From Lotus japonicus (taxonomy: Eukaryota > Streptophyta > Magnoliopsida > Fabales > Fabaceae): a stretch of 64,000 nt of DNA. The translations under genes were made by a program, and so were the position numbers. Of this stretch, positions 51,799 to 62,336 are shown in pieces. Each line of letters opens with the position of its first letter. Position 1 is the stretch's first letter. Location of the stretch: the NCBI RefSeq assembly GCF_012489685.1, contig NC_080042.1, forward strand, positions 28,773,158-28,837,157. Direction: 5' to 3'. The notes under the pieces were generated by a model. It saw nothing but the letters and a program-made list of their open reading frames with translations. It was not told the DNA's origin and made no database searches.

Positions 51799-52022
51799 CC
51801 GTCTACCAATAACACATTATCAATGCATGGACTACTATCTACACAAATAGTACCAGTGCCAACAATTTTACCCTTTTCGTTGCCACCAAAGCCAACTTCA
51901 CCTCCACGCTTAAGTTTTAGCTCTTGGAACATACGCCTTTCTCCCGTCATGTGACGCGAGCATCCACTGTCCAGATACCATGACTGGTGTTTCAGTGGAG
52001 CTATCAAGGATATCTGCAACAT
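51799..52022 (-). pseudogene. pol: Start of Sirevirus Pol, element C (truncated)
   Basis: Begins [20 protein letters not shown] with the protease motif SGCSRHMTG and reads to NVLLVDG, where it is cut by the LTR of element A. It sits in the +1 frame relative to the gag of C, exactly as in elements A and B. Confidence 0.85.
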
Positions 52023-53817
52023 AGATAATCTTATCCTTAGGTACCCACTTTCTGGGTCCTCTCTTGTTAGTTACCCCAGAGGTTCTGATCACCTTGGGTT
52101 TCTCAACATGATAATGTAAAGGAATTTTTGCATGATATTTAGACATGGAGAAGGATCCCTTTTTAAGAGGAGGTTTAGCAACTTCAGCAGGTAAAGGATC
52201 AGGCAATATGGTACCAGAGGGAACAAAGCATTCATACAAAGATTTAGCTTTAGGCACAGAAGGCTCATTTCTAATTGGTTTAGAATAGCCAATGCCATGC
52301 ATTCCATTTCTGCTCACGCCATAGATCAATGAAGCCATCAAGCTACTATCTACGCTTTTAGCCAGGAATCTTTGAAAAGATTTTTCATACTTAGATTCAT
52401 GCTTACTATCAGAAGCATCGCAGGCAATAACTTCTTCTAACTTAGCAATTTGATTCTTAAGCACAGAGTTAGAATTTACTAAAGCATGGTTATCATTTTT
52501 CAAATCAGAAATGATTTTCTCATGTTCAGAAGGAGTTTTGGAAACAGCAGATAAGTTCTTTTTCAGCTTCTTATGCTTAGACAATAAAGAGTTATACTTA
52601 TCCATAATATCAGACAAAGCATGTTTCAGTTCAGAGGTTGAGAAAGAAGCGAATTCCTCATTTTCATCGTCTGAATTAGGATCTCCTTCTGATTCTGAGT
52701 CAGAGTCAACAGCTTCCTTCGACTCTGCTCCTTTGTCTTTGACAATGGCCATGAGTCCTTGGACTTCACCATCAGAGTCAACATCCTCTGACTCTGATTC
52801 ATCAAAAGTCACCATCAGACTTTTCTTGGTCTTGAAGTGCTTCTTTGGCTTCTTGTCCTTCTTCAATTTTGGACAGTCACTTTTGTAGTGCCCTGATTCT
52901 TTGCACTCAAAGCATGTGACTTCCTTAAGTGAGGACTTCTTCTGACCTGAGGATTCAGACTTTCCTTTGGCCTTTCCAGAGCCTTTGTACTTGCTCTGCC
53001 TGTGCTTCCAGATTCGGTTGAGTATCTTAGAGATCAGAGTCAGCTCATCTTCATCAGAATCTTCTGATGCTTCTTCAGATTCTTCTGCTTCAGCTTGAAA
53101 AGCTTTTGACTTTTCTTCTTTAGCCTTCTCAGATTTAGATTTTAAGGCTATTGACTTCTTCCTCAGATCTTGCATTTCTGAGCGCTTCAGCTTATGGCAT
53201 TTCAGTATGCTGATGAGTTCTTCTAAACTCATACGCTCAACATCTCTTGTGAGCTCTATTGAAGTCACCAAGGGCATCTAGCTTTCAGGAAGACATCTGA
53301 TGACCCTTATGACATGATCTTTTGTTGTGTAGCTCTTGTTGAGAGGTCGTATTCCAGCTACAAGCAACTGAAATCTGGAAAACATTTCTTCAATGGACTC
53401 GTTTGGCTCCATGACGAAGGATTCATACTTTTGGATCAAAGACAATGCCTTTGATTCTTTGACTCTCTTGTTTCCTTCATGAGACATCTTCAGGGATTCA
53501 AAAATGCCTTTTGCATACTCACGATCTGTAATCTTCTGGTACTCTTCATAAGAAATAGCACTTAGAAGAATTGCTCTAGCTTTGTGATGTTGTGAGTAAA
53601 GCTTCTTTTGATCTGCAGTCATCTCTGACCTTGGGATCTTCTTGCCTTCTTCATCAGTTGGACGCTCATAGCCATCCACAATAATATCCCAGAGATCTGC
53701 ATCAAAACCCAGAAAGAAACTTTCAAGTCTATCTTTCCAATATTCGAACCTTTGACCGTCGAACATGGGAGGCTTTGCATTGTAACCATCTCTTTGAGTT
53801 TCACTGGTGGTAGCCAT
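51910..53817 (-). pseudogene. gag: Sirevirus Gag, element C, one nonsense codon
   Basis: Starts at the ATG at 53817 (MATTSETQRDGYNAKPPMF) and ends at the same place as in A and B (VPRAKT, stop 51910). One TAG at 53278-53280 replaces the Trp of the [10 protein letters not shown] motif; no frameshift. Knuckle [14 protein letters not shown] is intact. A full-length Gag would therefore need readthrough; element C is dead anyway because pol is cut. Confidence 0.85.
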
Positions 53818-53889
53818 TGTTTTTCACACCGGCCCGGATCACTGAACACTGTTATGTGTGGTAATCAGAACTTGTGCTCTGATACCAAT
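53818..53889 (-). other. Leader and primer-binding site of element C (unmodified form)
   Basis: In element sense: LTR end, AT, TGGTATCAGAGC, then ACAAGTTCTGATTACCACAC and ~40 bp to the gag ATG. This 72-bp leader is the plain form and shows by contrast that the leader of element B has gained ~224 bp. Confidence 0.8.
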
Positions 53890-55101
53890 TGAAGGTATGA
53901 AAAACGGTAGAAAGGGGGGGGGGGTTTGAATAACGTTTTCAATATAAAACTTCCACCTTAAAGATTTTGACAAATCTTTTCGAGAACTAAGTGCTAAAGA
54001 TAAGAGATAGAAAAGCACACAAGGATTTTTATCCTGGTTCACTTGATAAATCCCTCAAGCTAATCCAGTCCACCTGTCAAGGTGATTTCTACCTTCTTAG
54101 AATGAAGGCAATCCACTAATCAGGTAAAGTGTTACAACTGCACTTGAAACCTACAAGTGACTAACAATTACACTGACTTAGCTCACACTAAGATTCACTC
54201 TCTTAGTCTTCTCTAGGATCCGATCAACCTTGATCTCCTAAAGGTAACTAAACAAACTGTTTAAGAAAGAATGTTTACAAGAGATTTGCTTCTGAAAAGC
54301 TAATAGTAAACACAATGAATTCAGATGAAAGAATGCTTAGAAGGTTTTTGAATATAGCTTGCGCGTGTGTGATTCTTCCAACCGCATCTTTCAAACTTCA
54401 GCCTCTATTTATACTCCAAGGATTAGGGTTTGAACGCTGCATGGAAATGCTACCGTTGGAGGGCAGTTCTGGAAATTCCAGCTTCTGCTGTGGCTGAGAA
54501 CGTTAGGTAGGTCGTCAGGATAGTACATTTGCTTTTGTACTTGGATAGTGACTTGACCTTTAAACCTAGGAGACTTCTGATCAGGGAAATGCTTCATGTT
54601 GGAACTTGTGAAGCCGGTTGATCAGAGTCAGAGGGAAAGCACAGATCCTCTGACCGTTGTATCTTCTGATTCTGAACTCAGGGAAGTACATGGTCTTCAG
54701 AGTTTCTTGCTTCTGGACATCAGAGTTTCCACTATTCAGCTTCTGGATCTTCAAAGTCTTCTACACCATCAGAACATCTGAACCTTCAGATTTTCTTGGT
54801 TGTCAGAACTTCTGGATCTTCAGAACTTCTAGTGACTGAGTCCATATCAGAGCTTGTATAACTTCAGATCTTCTGAAGCATTTCTACTGTTCAGAGTGAA
54901 CATAGATGTTGCGAAAGCGTTGCTTGGGTCACTTTTTATGCACAGTGCTTCTGATTTGTGTGAGATTGAATTGAGGTCAGAGCCTGTAAATAGCACACTC
55001 AGAAAAACACGTTAGAGTACCATAATTGTTCATACTCAAATGTTAACTTGTAATCATCAAAACATAGAGTTGTACTACTCGATCAAAAACTTGATCTTAC
55101 A
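53890..55101 (-). mobile_element. Sirevirus 5' LTR, element C, minus orientation
   Basis: 1212 bp, complete ends (TGAAGGTATG ... TTGATCTTACA on the plus strand). Closest in detail to the element E LTR (shared AGTGACTTGACCTTTAAACC and GCGTGTGTGATTCTTCC-like stretches). It is followed by AAAACCTTTT of the T-like LTR. Confidence 0.85.
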
Positions 55102-58100
55102 AAAACCTTTTATTTTAAAATTATATTACAATGTTTGGAGTAGGAATACTTCTTTTGAAACTTGCTTACGTACGTTGTTTATTCGTTTATGAAAATCAAG
55201 AACGTATGAGTCTTTACGCACATTTATTCGTTAAAAAGTGATTGCGAAAAGTTTGAAAGTCGAGCGAGTTTTTGGAGTGTTAGAGAATAAGTGTTCGAAT
55301 ATTACCTCTTTATTTATGGACGTTTAGGAATAACGTGTACGGATAGAGATAGAACAATTAAGTTTGGATTTCCGATTGAGGAATTAGACTTTGAAAGGTA
55401 TTAATTAGAATAGATTAAGTTGTGATTGCAATCTTGATGTTGGAAGATGACTTAGGATTGAATCTTGAATTTCAAGAAGTTTATGAGCTTTACTATAAAT
55501 ACTTGATTTTAGAAGGTCTAGATTGAAACTTTGGAAGTTTGAGGACTTAAAAGTAATTAAGGGATTAATTGAGGACTAGAAGCCGTTTCTTAGAGATTGA
55601 GGACTAATCTATAAGTTTGGGATTTTTGTAGAACCAATTGGAGTTTCAAGAGACTAGGGTCTTTGCCTAACGAGACATCCCGAGTTTAAATTTAAGAGAA
55701 ATGATTCGATTGTTTTGAAGGAGCTTATGAGTCTTGATTAAGTACATAATCATTAGGTAAGAAGAATTGGTTGTCTTGAAAGTTAACTATGGTTTATGGA
55801 TTACTTGATAAGAGTTAGTGGATTTGATAAGAATTGATAATGATACAACGTTGGCTTGAGGAATAGATTGTGAGAGCGAGTTGAGACATTAAGTTGTTGT
55901 AAGTGACTCGATAAATAAGTATTCTTTATTTGCTCTTTTTATTTTAACAAAGATATGAGTATTTGGTTTTAAAGCTGATTTACTAAGTCAAAAGCTTTTG
56001 AAGCATTGTTATTGTTTTGTTGTCATTATGATGACTTGTCTTAATTTCAGCGATTGATCCTAATGGTTTATAACTATTGCGAAGATTCAGTTTAACTTGT
56101 GTTTTCTTTGAGTCTTTTGCTTGAGGTTGTAGCTCTAGACTTAAGTAGTAAGTAGCGCGATTAGTGATTTCGTTCACCTTGCATCGAAGCTACACAATGG
56201 AATAAAGCGAGTCTACACGGGGAAAGCAAATATGTGATTGGATTGGAGTTGCAACTTAGTAAGGGAGTTGGCTAAGGTGAGGGCAACTTACTTACTAGCT
56301 ATTGCTTTATAGGCGTCAATGAATTCGACTTGAATATTGCTTGAATGTTGTTTATCGCTTTGAACTGGAAAACGTTTTCTGAGAGGCTTCGGCCGTTTAC
56401 TGGTTTCCATCTTATGATTTCCGCACTGAATTATTGTTATATTGATATTGTTATTGAACTAAGCTATATGCCATTATTTCTGCAGAGTTTACGATGTTTT
56501 GCATAAGCTCTATTGAATTGTACTGATTTGAGATAGTACTTGATTATATGATTTCGGAGTGTGGGGAAAACGTGATGTTATGCCATTCTAATGACGAGGT
56601 TTGGGAAATGTTAGGCAGGCTTTGACCGGAGGTCTAAGCCATAGTCATTTTAGGATCGATACCTTCCTGGGGAATTACTTGGGTTTATTGGGATCTTTTT
56701 ACTTATAGAGTTTTGGAACAAAAGAGAAACGAAGCTTGACTTCATAAATGAAATTCATAATGCATTAACCAAAGATAGAACATCTTCAAATAGTAATAAC
56801 AATTCCTTGGAAAAGACTTAGGATCTGAAATAATTTTGAAAACGGGAAGTGTCGGCGATCCTAGCATTGTGACTGGGACAATCACTGAGTGCGGATGACA
56901 CTCCTTGCTCCTTGAGCATTTGGTTCAGTCTTCAAGAGGATGAGCTGTTGTGACGAGAAGTCACAGAATGCGAGCAACATTCTCTCTAATCATTGATGAG
57001 TTGTTTGGCCATCGAGATGGTGAGCCAGGGTAACTTGAAAGGTCACTGAGTGCGAGATGCATTCTTTTGCTTGTGGAGCAGTTTGGTTGGCCATCGAGAC
57101 GGTGAGCCAAAGTGACTAGGAAAGTTACCAAGTGCGACTAACACTTCCTTGTTTACCTTAGGGTATTGTAGAGACAATGTACTCTAGCTAGACACGCGTA
57201 CCTTGGTGAGGAAGATTCGTTGTTTGGCTAACCATATTGCATTCATGCATACATTTCTTGGAAAGTGTGCTGCTTTCCGAAGGATGATCTCGGATCGGAC
57301 TTCATCGGAGCGAGATGCTTCATTGGAGCGAGATGCTTCACAGGAGCGTGCTGCTTCACAGGAGCGAGATGCTTCATAAAAGCGAGATGCTTTAGCGGAG
57401 CGAGATGCTTGGCTCGTCCCATCCATCGAGATGGTGACATTTTATCCGGATCATATTTTGAGCATGACATTGCATTGGCACGCCATGCACCTAACTATAT
57501 TTGTTGATGTGTTGAAGATCCAATTGTCATTTGTGATTTGATGTCGATAAACATCGTTATATATCTTGATGATTTGATGTTGATAAATATGCTATGTATA
57601 TACCTTAGGGTAGGCAATACATAAGTTATACGTATATATACAACATATATATATATATACACCCCCTTTTGTCGCATGTTGATTGTATATCTATTGTATA
57701 CTGTGAGTTGACCCTAGCGCCTTGGCTTTGTTTGTATGTTTGTGTTTGGGCGGTCAGCCTGCTGCCAGACGACGAAAGTTGGTGATATGAGCAGATGCTA
57801 CTCCATGTGGAAGGACTATAGAAGACTCGAAGAATAGAGTCGGGTGTAAGGTTAGAGCCTTTGGGTAGAATAGCTTACCGTTATTGGTTTAAGCTTGTAG
57901 GATAATTTTATGATTCGCATTTGAGGTTTTGGGTAGGTTCCGGTGCATTGCTTTCCTATGGTTACCCAGTGTGGAAATCATAGGGAGTATATCGGATCTA
58001 TGGAGTCATTGCATAGTGGGTCCGTTGTTAGATCTTATTCTATTTGTCCTGTCCTTTATGTTGTGCCTTGGTCAAGGCCAGATGTAAATTATTTACGGTT

Positions 58101-58237
58101 GGGAATATGCATTACATGTTTTAGAAATGCTTCAAAAAGGAAAAAAAAATACTCACATTTATAAATCCCTTTTGGAAAAGGTCGCATATTTACTTTAACA
58201 TGTTACTACCGTGACACCCGAAAATCGGGGTGTTACA
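55102..58237 (+). mobile_element. Diverged T-like LTR, plus orientation
   Basis: Shares with 1-2322 and 12660-12900 TAGTAAGTAGC-CGATTA, TTGCATCGAAGCTACACAAT, GAGAGGCTTCGGCCGTTTAC, CCTTAGGGTAGGCAA, TTGACCCTAGCGCCTTG and the end AAAATCGGGGTGTTACA. The central repeat block is replaced by other repeats, including an 18-bp minisatellite. The 5' end is missing or strongly diverged. No gene is seen. Confidence 0.65.
57307..57414. repeat. 18-bp minisatellite, six units
   Basis: Six consecutive units of GGAGCGAGATGCTTCAYW with one to five changes (57307, 57325, 57343, 57361, 57379, 57397). It is absent from the other T LTRs at this place. Confidence 0.85.
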
Positions 58238-58465
58238 GTTATTATGTCATTAATTTCTAACCATTAATTTTTAACCTTGATCTGTGGTTTTCTAACTACT
58301 CAACCGTTACTTTTAAAAGTCACTACTTACCCACGTTCGCACACACTTGTTCTCCACTTCACACACTTTCTCTCTCTCTTCAAAAATTCAAGTGTTAAGG
58401 TTTTCTTAAAACCCTCTCTTCTCTCTCCTGTTAATCACCCTCTTTACCCAATACCCTTATCCGCC
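58238..58465 (+). other. Leader of an older Sirevirus env-like ORF
   Basis: AT-rich then CT-rich sequence ending at the ATG at 58466; partly parallel to 46120-46328 of element A. No gene. Confidence 0.5.
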
Positions 58466-58915
58466 ATGGAAAGAACAGAGATAGCCGACTCCGCTGATGG
58501 AAGAGTCTTTCCTCGTATGGTTGTGGGCTTAGCTACAGGACAAAGTGGTCCCTCTCTCCGGTCAAGATCCCTTGAATCTCCTCAAGTTGAAACTCAGGAT
58601 TCTGGGGAAGTCATTCCAATTGCTAAGAGAATCTGTGCAGCTACTTGCAATTTTCCGCTAGAAGAACTTCAAGTACTCTGTGAACTTCGAATTAATTTCA
58701 AGAATTTGGCAGAAAATGGAGTAGATCTTCTTCCCGGTGTGAAAGCTCAAGGCTGGGAAAGATACTTCAACAGGCTCTCAGGCCCCATCTACGACAAGCT
58801 TGTGAGGGAGTTCTCGAAACATGCAGAATGTGACGATCATCAAGTCGTGTCGCATGTGCTGGGCAAGAAGATCATCATCTCTGAAAGGTCTATAACTTTA
58901 CTTCTGGGTGCTGAT
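58466..58915 (+). pseudogene. Sirevirus env-like ORF, first 150 codons, interrupted by element B
   Basis: Starts MERTEIADSADGRVFPRM and is homologous to the element A env-like protein (VVGLATGQSG, FPLEELQVLCELRINF, GWERYFNRLSGPIYDKLVRE, DDHQVVSHVLGKKIIISE). It stops being homologous at LLLGAD, where LTR B starts (58916). It is not the same subfamily as A. CTGAT (58911-58915) is the expected target duplication; its partner would lie past the window. Confidence 0.8.
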
Positions 58916-60129
58916 TGTAAGATCAAGTTTTGATCTAGTAGTACAACTCTATGTTTTGATGATTACAAGTTAACCTTTTGATATGAACAATTGTGTTACT
59001 CTAACGTGTTTTTCTGAGTGTGCTAGTTACAGGCTCTGACCTCAACTCAATCTCACACAAATCAGAAGCACTGTGTATAAAGGGTAACCCAAGCAACGCT
59101 TTCGCATTCACCATGTTCAGTATGAACAGTGGAAAAGCTTCAGAAGATCTGAAGCTATACAAACTCTGATGAGGACTCAGTCGCTAGAAGCTCTGAAGAT
59201 CCAGAAGTTCTGATAGCCAAGAAACACTGAAGGTTCAGATGTTCTGATGGTGTAGAAGACTCTGAAGATCCAGAAGCTGAATAGTGGAAACTCTGAAGTC
59301 CAGAAGCAAGAAACTCTGAAGGCCATGTTCTTCCCTCTGAGTTCAGAATCAGAAGATACAATGGTCAGAGGATCTGTGCTTTCCCTCTGACTCTGATCAA
59401 CCGGCTTCACAAGTTCCAATATGAAGTATTCCCCTGATCAGAAGTCTCCTAGGTTAAAAGGTCAAGTCGCTATCCAAGTACAAAAGCAAGTGTACCTTCC
59501 TGACGACCTACCTAACGTTCTCAGCCACAGCAGAAGCTGGATTTTCCAGAACTGCCCTCCAACGGTAGCATTTCCCATGCAACGCTCAACCCTAATCCTT
59601 GGAGTATATATAGAGGCTGAAGATTGAAAGAAGCGGCGTAGAAAAATACGAGAAGCAACACACGCGCAAGATATTCAAAATATTCTAAGCTTTCTTTCAT
59701 CCTGTAATTTATTTAGTTTACACTCAGCTTATTCAGAAGCAAACCCTTGTAAACACCAACCTCAAACAGTTGTTTGATTTTCCTTTAGGAGATCAAGGTT
59801 GATCGGATCCTAGAGAAGACTAAGAGAGTGAATCTTAGTGTGAGCTAAGTCAGTGTAATTGTTAGTCACTTGTAGGTTTCAAGTGCAGTTGTAACTCTTA
59901 CCTGATTAGTGGATTGCCTTCATTCTAAGAAGGAAGAAATCACCTTAACGGATGGACTGGAGTAGCTTGAGTGATTTATCAAGTGAACCAGGATAAAATC
60001 CTTGTGTGCTTTTCTATCTCTATCTTTTGCACTTAGTTCTCGAAAAGATTTGTTAAAATCTTTAAGGTGGTAGTTTTGTACTGAAAACGTTATTCAAACC
60101 CCCCCTTTCTACCGTTTTTCATACCTTCA
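58916..60129 (+). mobile_element. Sirevirus 5' LTR, element B
   Basis: 1214 bp with TGTAAGATCAAG...CATACCTTCA ends, TATA at ~59605, nearly identical in its first 750 bp to the element A 3' LTR but different around 59700-59770. Followed by the primer site. Confidence 0.9.
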
Positions 60130-60425
60130 ATTGGTATCAGAGCCAGGTCCCGTGTTCGAATCCCACGGAAGGCATGCTGTGCAGCTAGTTTGGCTGGCAG
60201 GTGCTGGGGGGGATTGTTGGGTCCAGGTGGGTCAGCATCCTGCCTGCAGGTAGCATTCGAAACGGGGCGCTGTCTGCTACGCTATAAGAAATAACGTTGC
60301 GCCCTCACTAACACCAATTGGTTTTGGCGTAGTGGTAAGCGCGTGATCCTACAAGTGGTATCAGAGCGCAAGTTCTGATTACCACACCTAACAGTGTTCA
60401 GTGATCCGGGCCGGTGTGAAAAACA
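60130..60425 (+). other. Chimeric leader of element B with two primer-binding sites
   Basis: TGGTATCAGAGC occurs at 60132-60143 and again at 60356-60367. The second is followed by the normal Sirevirus leader (GCAAGTTCTGATTACCACAC). The 212 bp between them are absent from element C and look like the end of a small LTR element: short GC-rich internal part (60144-60201), purine tract GGGGGGGAT ending at 60214, then TGTTGGGTCC...CCTACA (60215-60353) with LTR-like TG...CA ends, AG, and the second primer site. Confidence 0.65.
60215..60353 (+). mobile_element. Putative 139-bp TRIM-like LTR inside the leader
   Basis: TG...CA ends, purine tract before it and primer site two bases after it. It contains ACACCAATTGGTTTT and TGGCGTAGTGG (resembling a Pol III A box); a B-box-like GTTCGAATCCC lies at 60154-60164, i.e. 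in the opposite order to a tRNA or SINE. Only one copy is visible, so the LTR status is inference. Confidence 0.45.
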
Positions 60426-62336
60426 ATGGCTGCCACCACCAGTGAAACTCAAAGAGATGGTTACAACGCAAAGCCTCCTATGTTCGATGGTCAAAGGTTC
60501 GAATATTGGAAAGATAGACTGGAAAGTTTCTTTCTGGGTTTCGATGCAGATCTCTGGGATATTATTGTGGATGGCTATGAGCGTCCAGTTGATGCAGATG
60601 GCAAGAAGATCCCAAGGTCAGAGATGACTGCAGATCAAAAGAAGCTGTACTCACAACATCACAAAGCAAGAGCAATTCTTCTAAGTGCTATCTCCTATGA
60701 GGAGTACCAGAAGATTACAGATCGTGAGTTTGCTAAAGGCATTTTTGATTCTCTGAAGATGTCTCATGAAGGAAACAAGAAAGTCAAAGAATCAAAGGCA
60801 TTGTCTTTGATCCAAAAGTATGAATCCTACATCATGGAGCCAAATGAGTCCATTGAAGAAATGTTCTCCAGATTTCAACTGCTTGTAGCTGGCATACGTC
60901 CTCTCAACAAGAGCTACACAACAAAAGATCATGTCATAAGGGTCATCAGGTGTCTTCCTGAAAGTTGGATGCCTTTGGTGACTTCAATAGAGCTCACGAG
61001 AGACGTTGAGAATATGAGTTTAGAAGAACTCATCAGCATTTTGAAATGCCATGAGCTGAAGCGCTCAGAGATGCAAGATCTCAGGAAAAAGTCCATAGCC
61101 TTGAAATCCAAATCTGAAAAGGCTAAGGTTGAGAAGTCAAAGGCTCTTCAAGCTGAAGAAGAAGAATCTGAAGAGGCATCAGAAGATTCTGATGAAGATG
61201 AGCTGACTCTGATCTCCAAGAGACTCAACCGCATCTGGAAGCACAGGCAGAGCAAGTTCAAAGGCTCTGGAAAGGCAAGAGGAAAGTCTGAATCCTCAGG
61301 TCAGAAGAAGTCATCAATCAAGGAAGTCACTTGCTTTGAGTGCAAAGAATCAGGGCACTACAAAAGTGACTGTCCAAAATTGAAGAAGGACAAGAAGCCA
61401 AAGAAGCACTTCAAGACCAAGAAGAGTCTGATGGTGACATTTGATGAATCAGAGTCAGAGGATGTTGACTCTGATGGTGAAGTCCAAGGACTCATGGCAA
61501 TTGTCAAAGACAAGGAAGCAGAGTCAAAGGAAGCTGTTGACTCTGACTCAGAATCAGAAGGAGATCCTAACTCAGACGATGAAAATGAGGTATTTGCTTC
61601 CTTCTCTACCTCTGAACTGAAACATGCTTTGTCTGATATCATGGATAAGTATAACTCCTTGTTGTCTAAGCATAAGAAGCTGAAAAAGAACTTATCTGCT
61701 GTTTCTAAAACTCCTTCTGAACATGAGAAAATCATATCTGATTTGAAAAATGATAACCATGCTTTAGTTAATTCTAACTCTGTGCTTAAGAATCAAATTG
61801 CTAAGTTAGAAGAAGTTATTGCCTGCGATGCCTCTGATAGTAAGCATGAATCTAAGTATGAAAAATCTTTTCAAAGATTCCTTGCTAAAAGCGTAGATAG
61901 AAGCTTAATGGCTTCAATGATCTATGGCGTAAGCAGAAATGGAATGCATGGCATTGGCTATTCTAAACCAATTAGAAATGAGCCTTCTGTGTCTAAAGCT
62001 AAATCCTTGTATGAATGCTTTATTCCCTCTGGTACCATATTGCCTGATCCTGTACCTGCTAAAGTTGCAAAAAACCCTCTTAAAAAGGGATCTTTCTCTA
62101 TGACTAAATATCATGCAAATATTCCTTTAAAATATTATGTTGAGACACCCAAGGTGATCAGAACCTCTGGGGTAACTAACAAAAGAGGACCCAGAAAGTG
62201 GGTACCTAAGGACAAGATTATCTATGTTGCAGATATCCTTGATAGCTCCACTGAAACACCAATCATGGTATCTGGACAGTGGATGCTCGCGTCACATGAC
62301 GGGAGAAAAGCGTATGTTCCGAGAGCTGAAACTTAA
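60426..62336 (+). CDS. gag: Sirevirus (copia) Gag, element B, complete
   Basis: 636 residues from the ATG at 60426 (MAATTSETQRDGYNAKPPMF). Order: N-terminal FEYWKDRLESFFLGFDADLW, capsid (UBN2-type) to ~200 with [15 protein letters not shown], Lys/Glu linker, knuckle [14 protein letters not shown] (~303-316), acidic [16 protein letters not shown], coiled coils ~390-470, then a conserved C-terminus ([20 protein letters not shown]). No stop or frameshift. It serves as the intact reference for the gap-truncated Gag of A and the nonsense-bearing Gag of C. The stop at 62334-62336 lies inside the +1 pol overlap. Confidence 0.92.
   Translation: MAATTSETQRDGYNAKPPMFDGQRFEYWKDRLESFFLGFDADLWDIIVDGYERPVDADGKKIPRSEMTADQKKLYSQHHKARAILLSAISYEEYQKITDREFAKGIFDSLKMSHEGNKKVKESKALSLIQKYESYIMEPNESIEEMFSRFQLLVAGIRPLNKSYTTKDHVIRVIRCLPESWMPLVTSIELTRDVENMSLEELISILKCHELKRSEMQDLRKKSIALKSKSEKAKVEKSKALQAEEEESEEASEDSDEDELTLISKRLNRIWKHRQSKFKGSGKARGKSESSGQKKSSIKEVTCFECKESGHYKSDCPKLKKDKKPKKHFKTKKSLMVTFDESESEDVDSDGEVQGLMAIVKDKEAESKEAVDSDSESEGDPNSDDENEVFASFSTSELKHALSDIMDKYNSLLSKHKKLKKNLSAVSKTPSEHEKIISDLKNDNHALVNSNSVLKNQIAKLEEVIACDASDSKHESKYEKSFQRFLAKSVDRSLMASMIYGVSRNGMHGIGYSKPIRNEPSVSKAKSLYECFIPSGTILPDPVPAKVAKNPLKKGSFSMTKYHANIPLKYYVETPKVIRTSGVTNKRGPRKWVPKDKIIYVADILDSSTETPIMVSGQWMLASHDGRKAYVPRAET

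Noticed and set aside
57184..57507. Frames with a six-residue period (KHLAPM-type, GARCF-type)
   Set aside because: They are translations of the 18-bp minisatellite.
60301..60370. Possible tRNA gene (A-box-like and B-box-like sequence)
   Set aside because: The boxes are in the wrong order and no cloverleaf can be drawn; better explained as leader/TRIM sequence.
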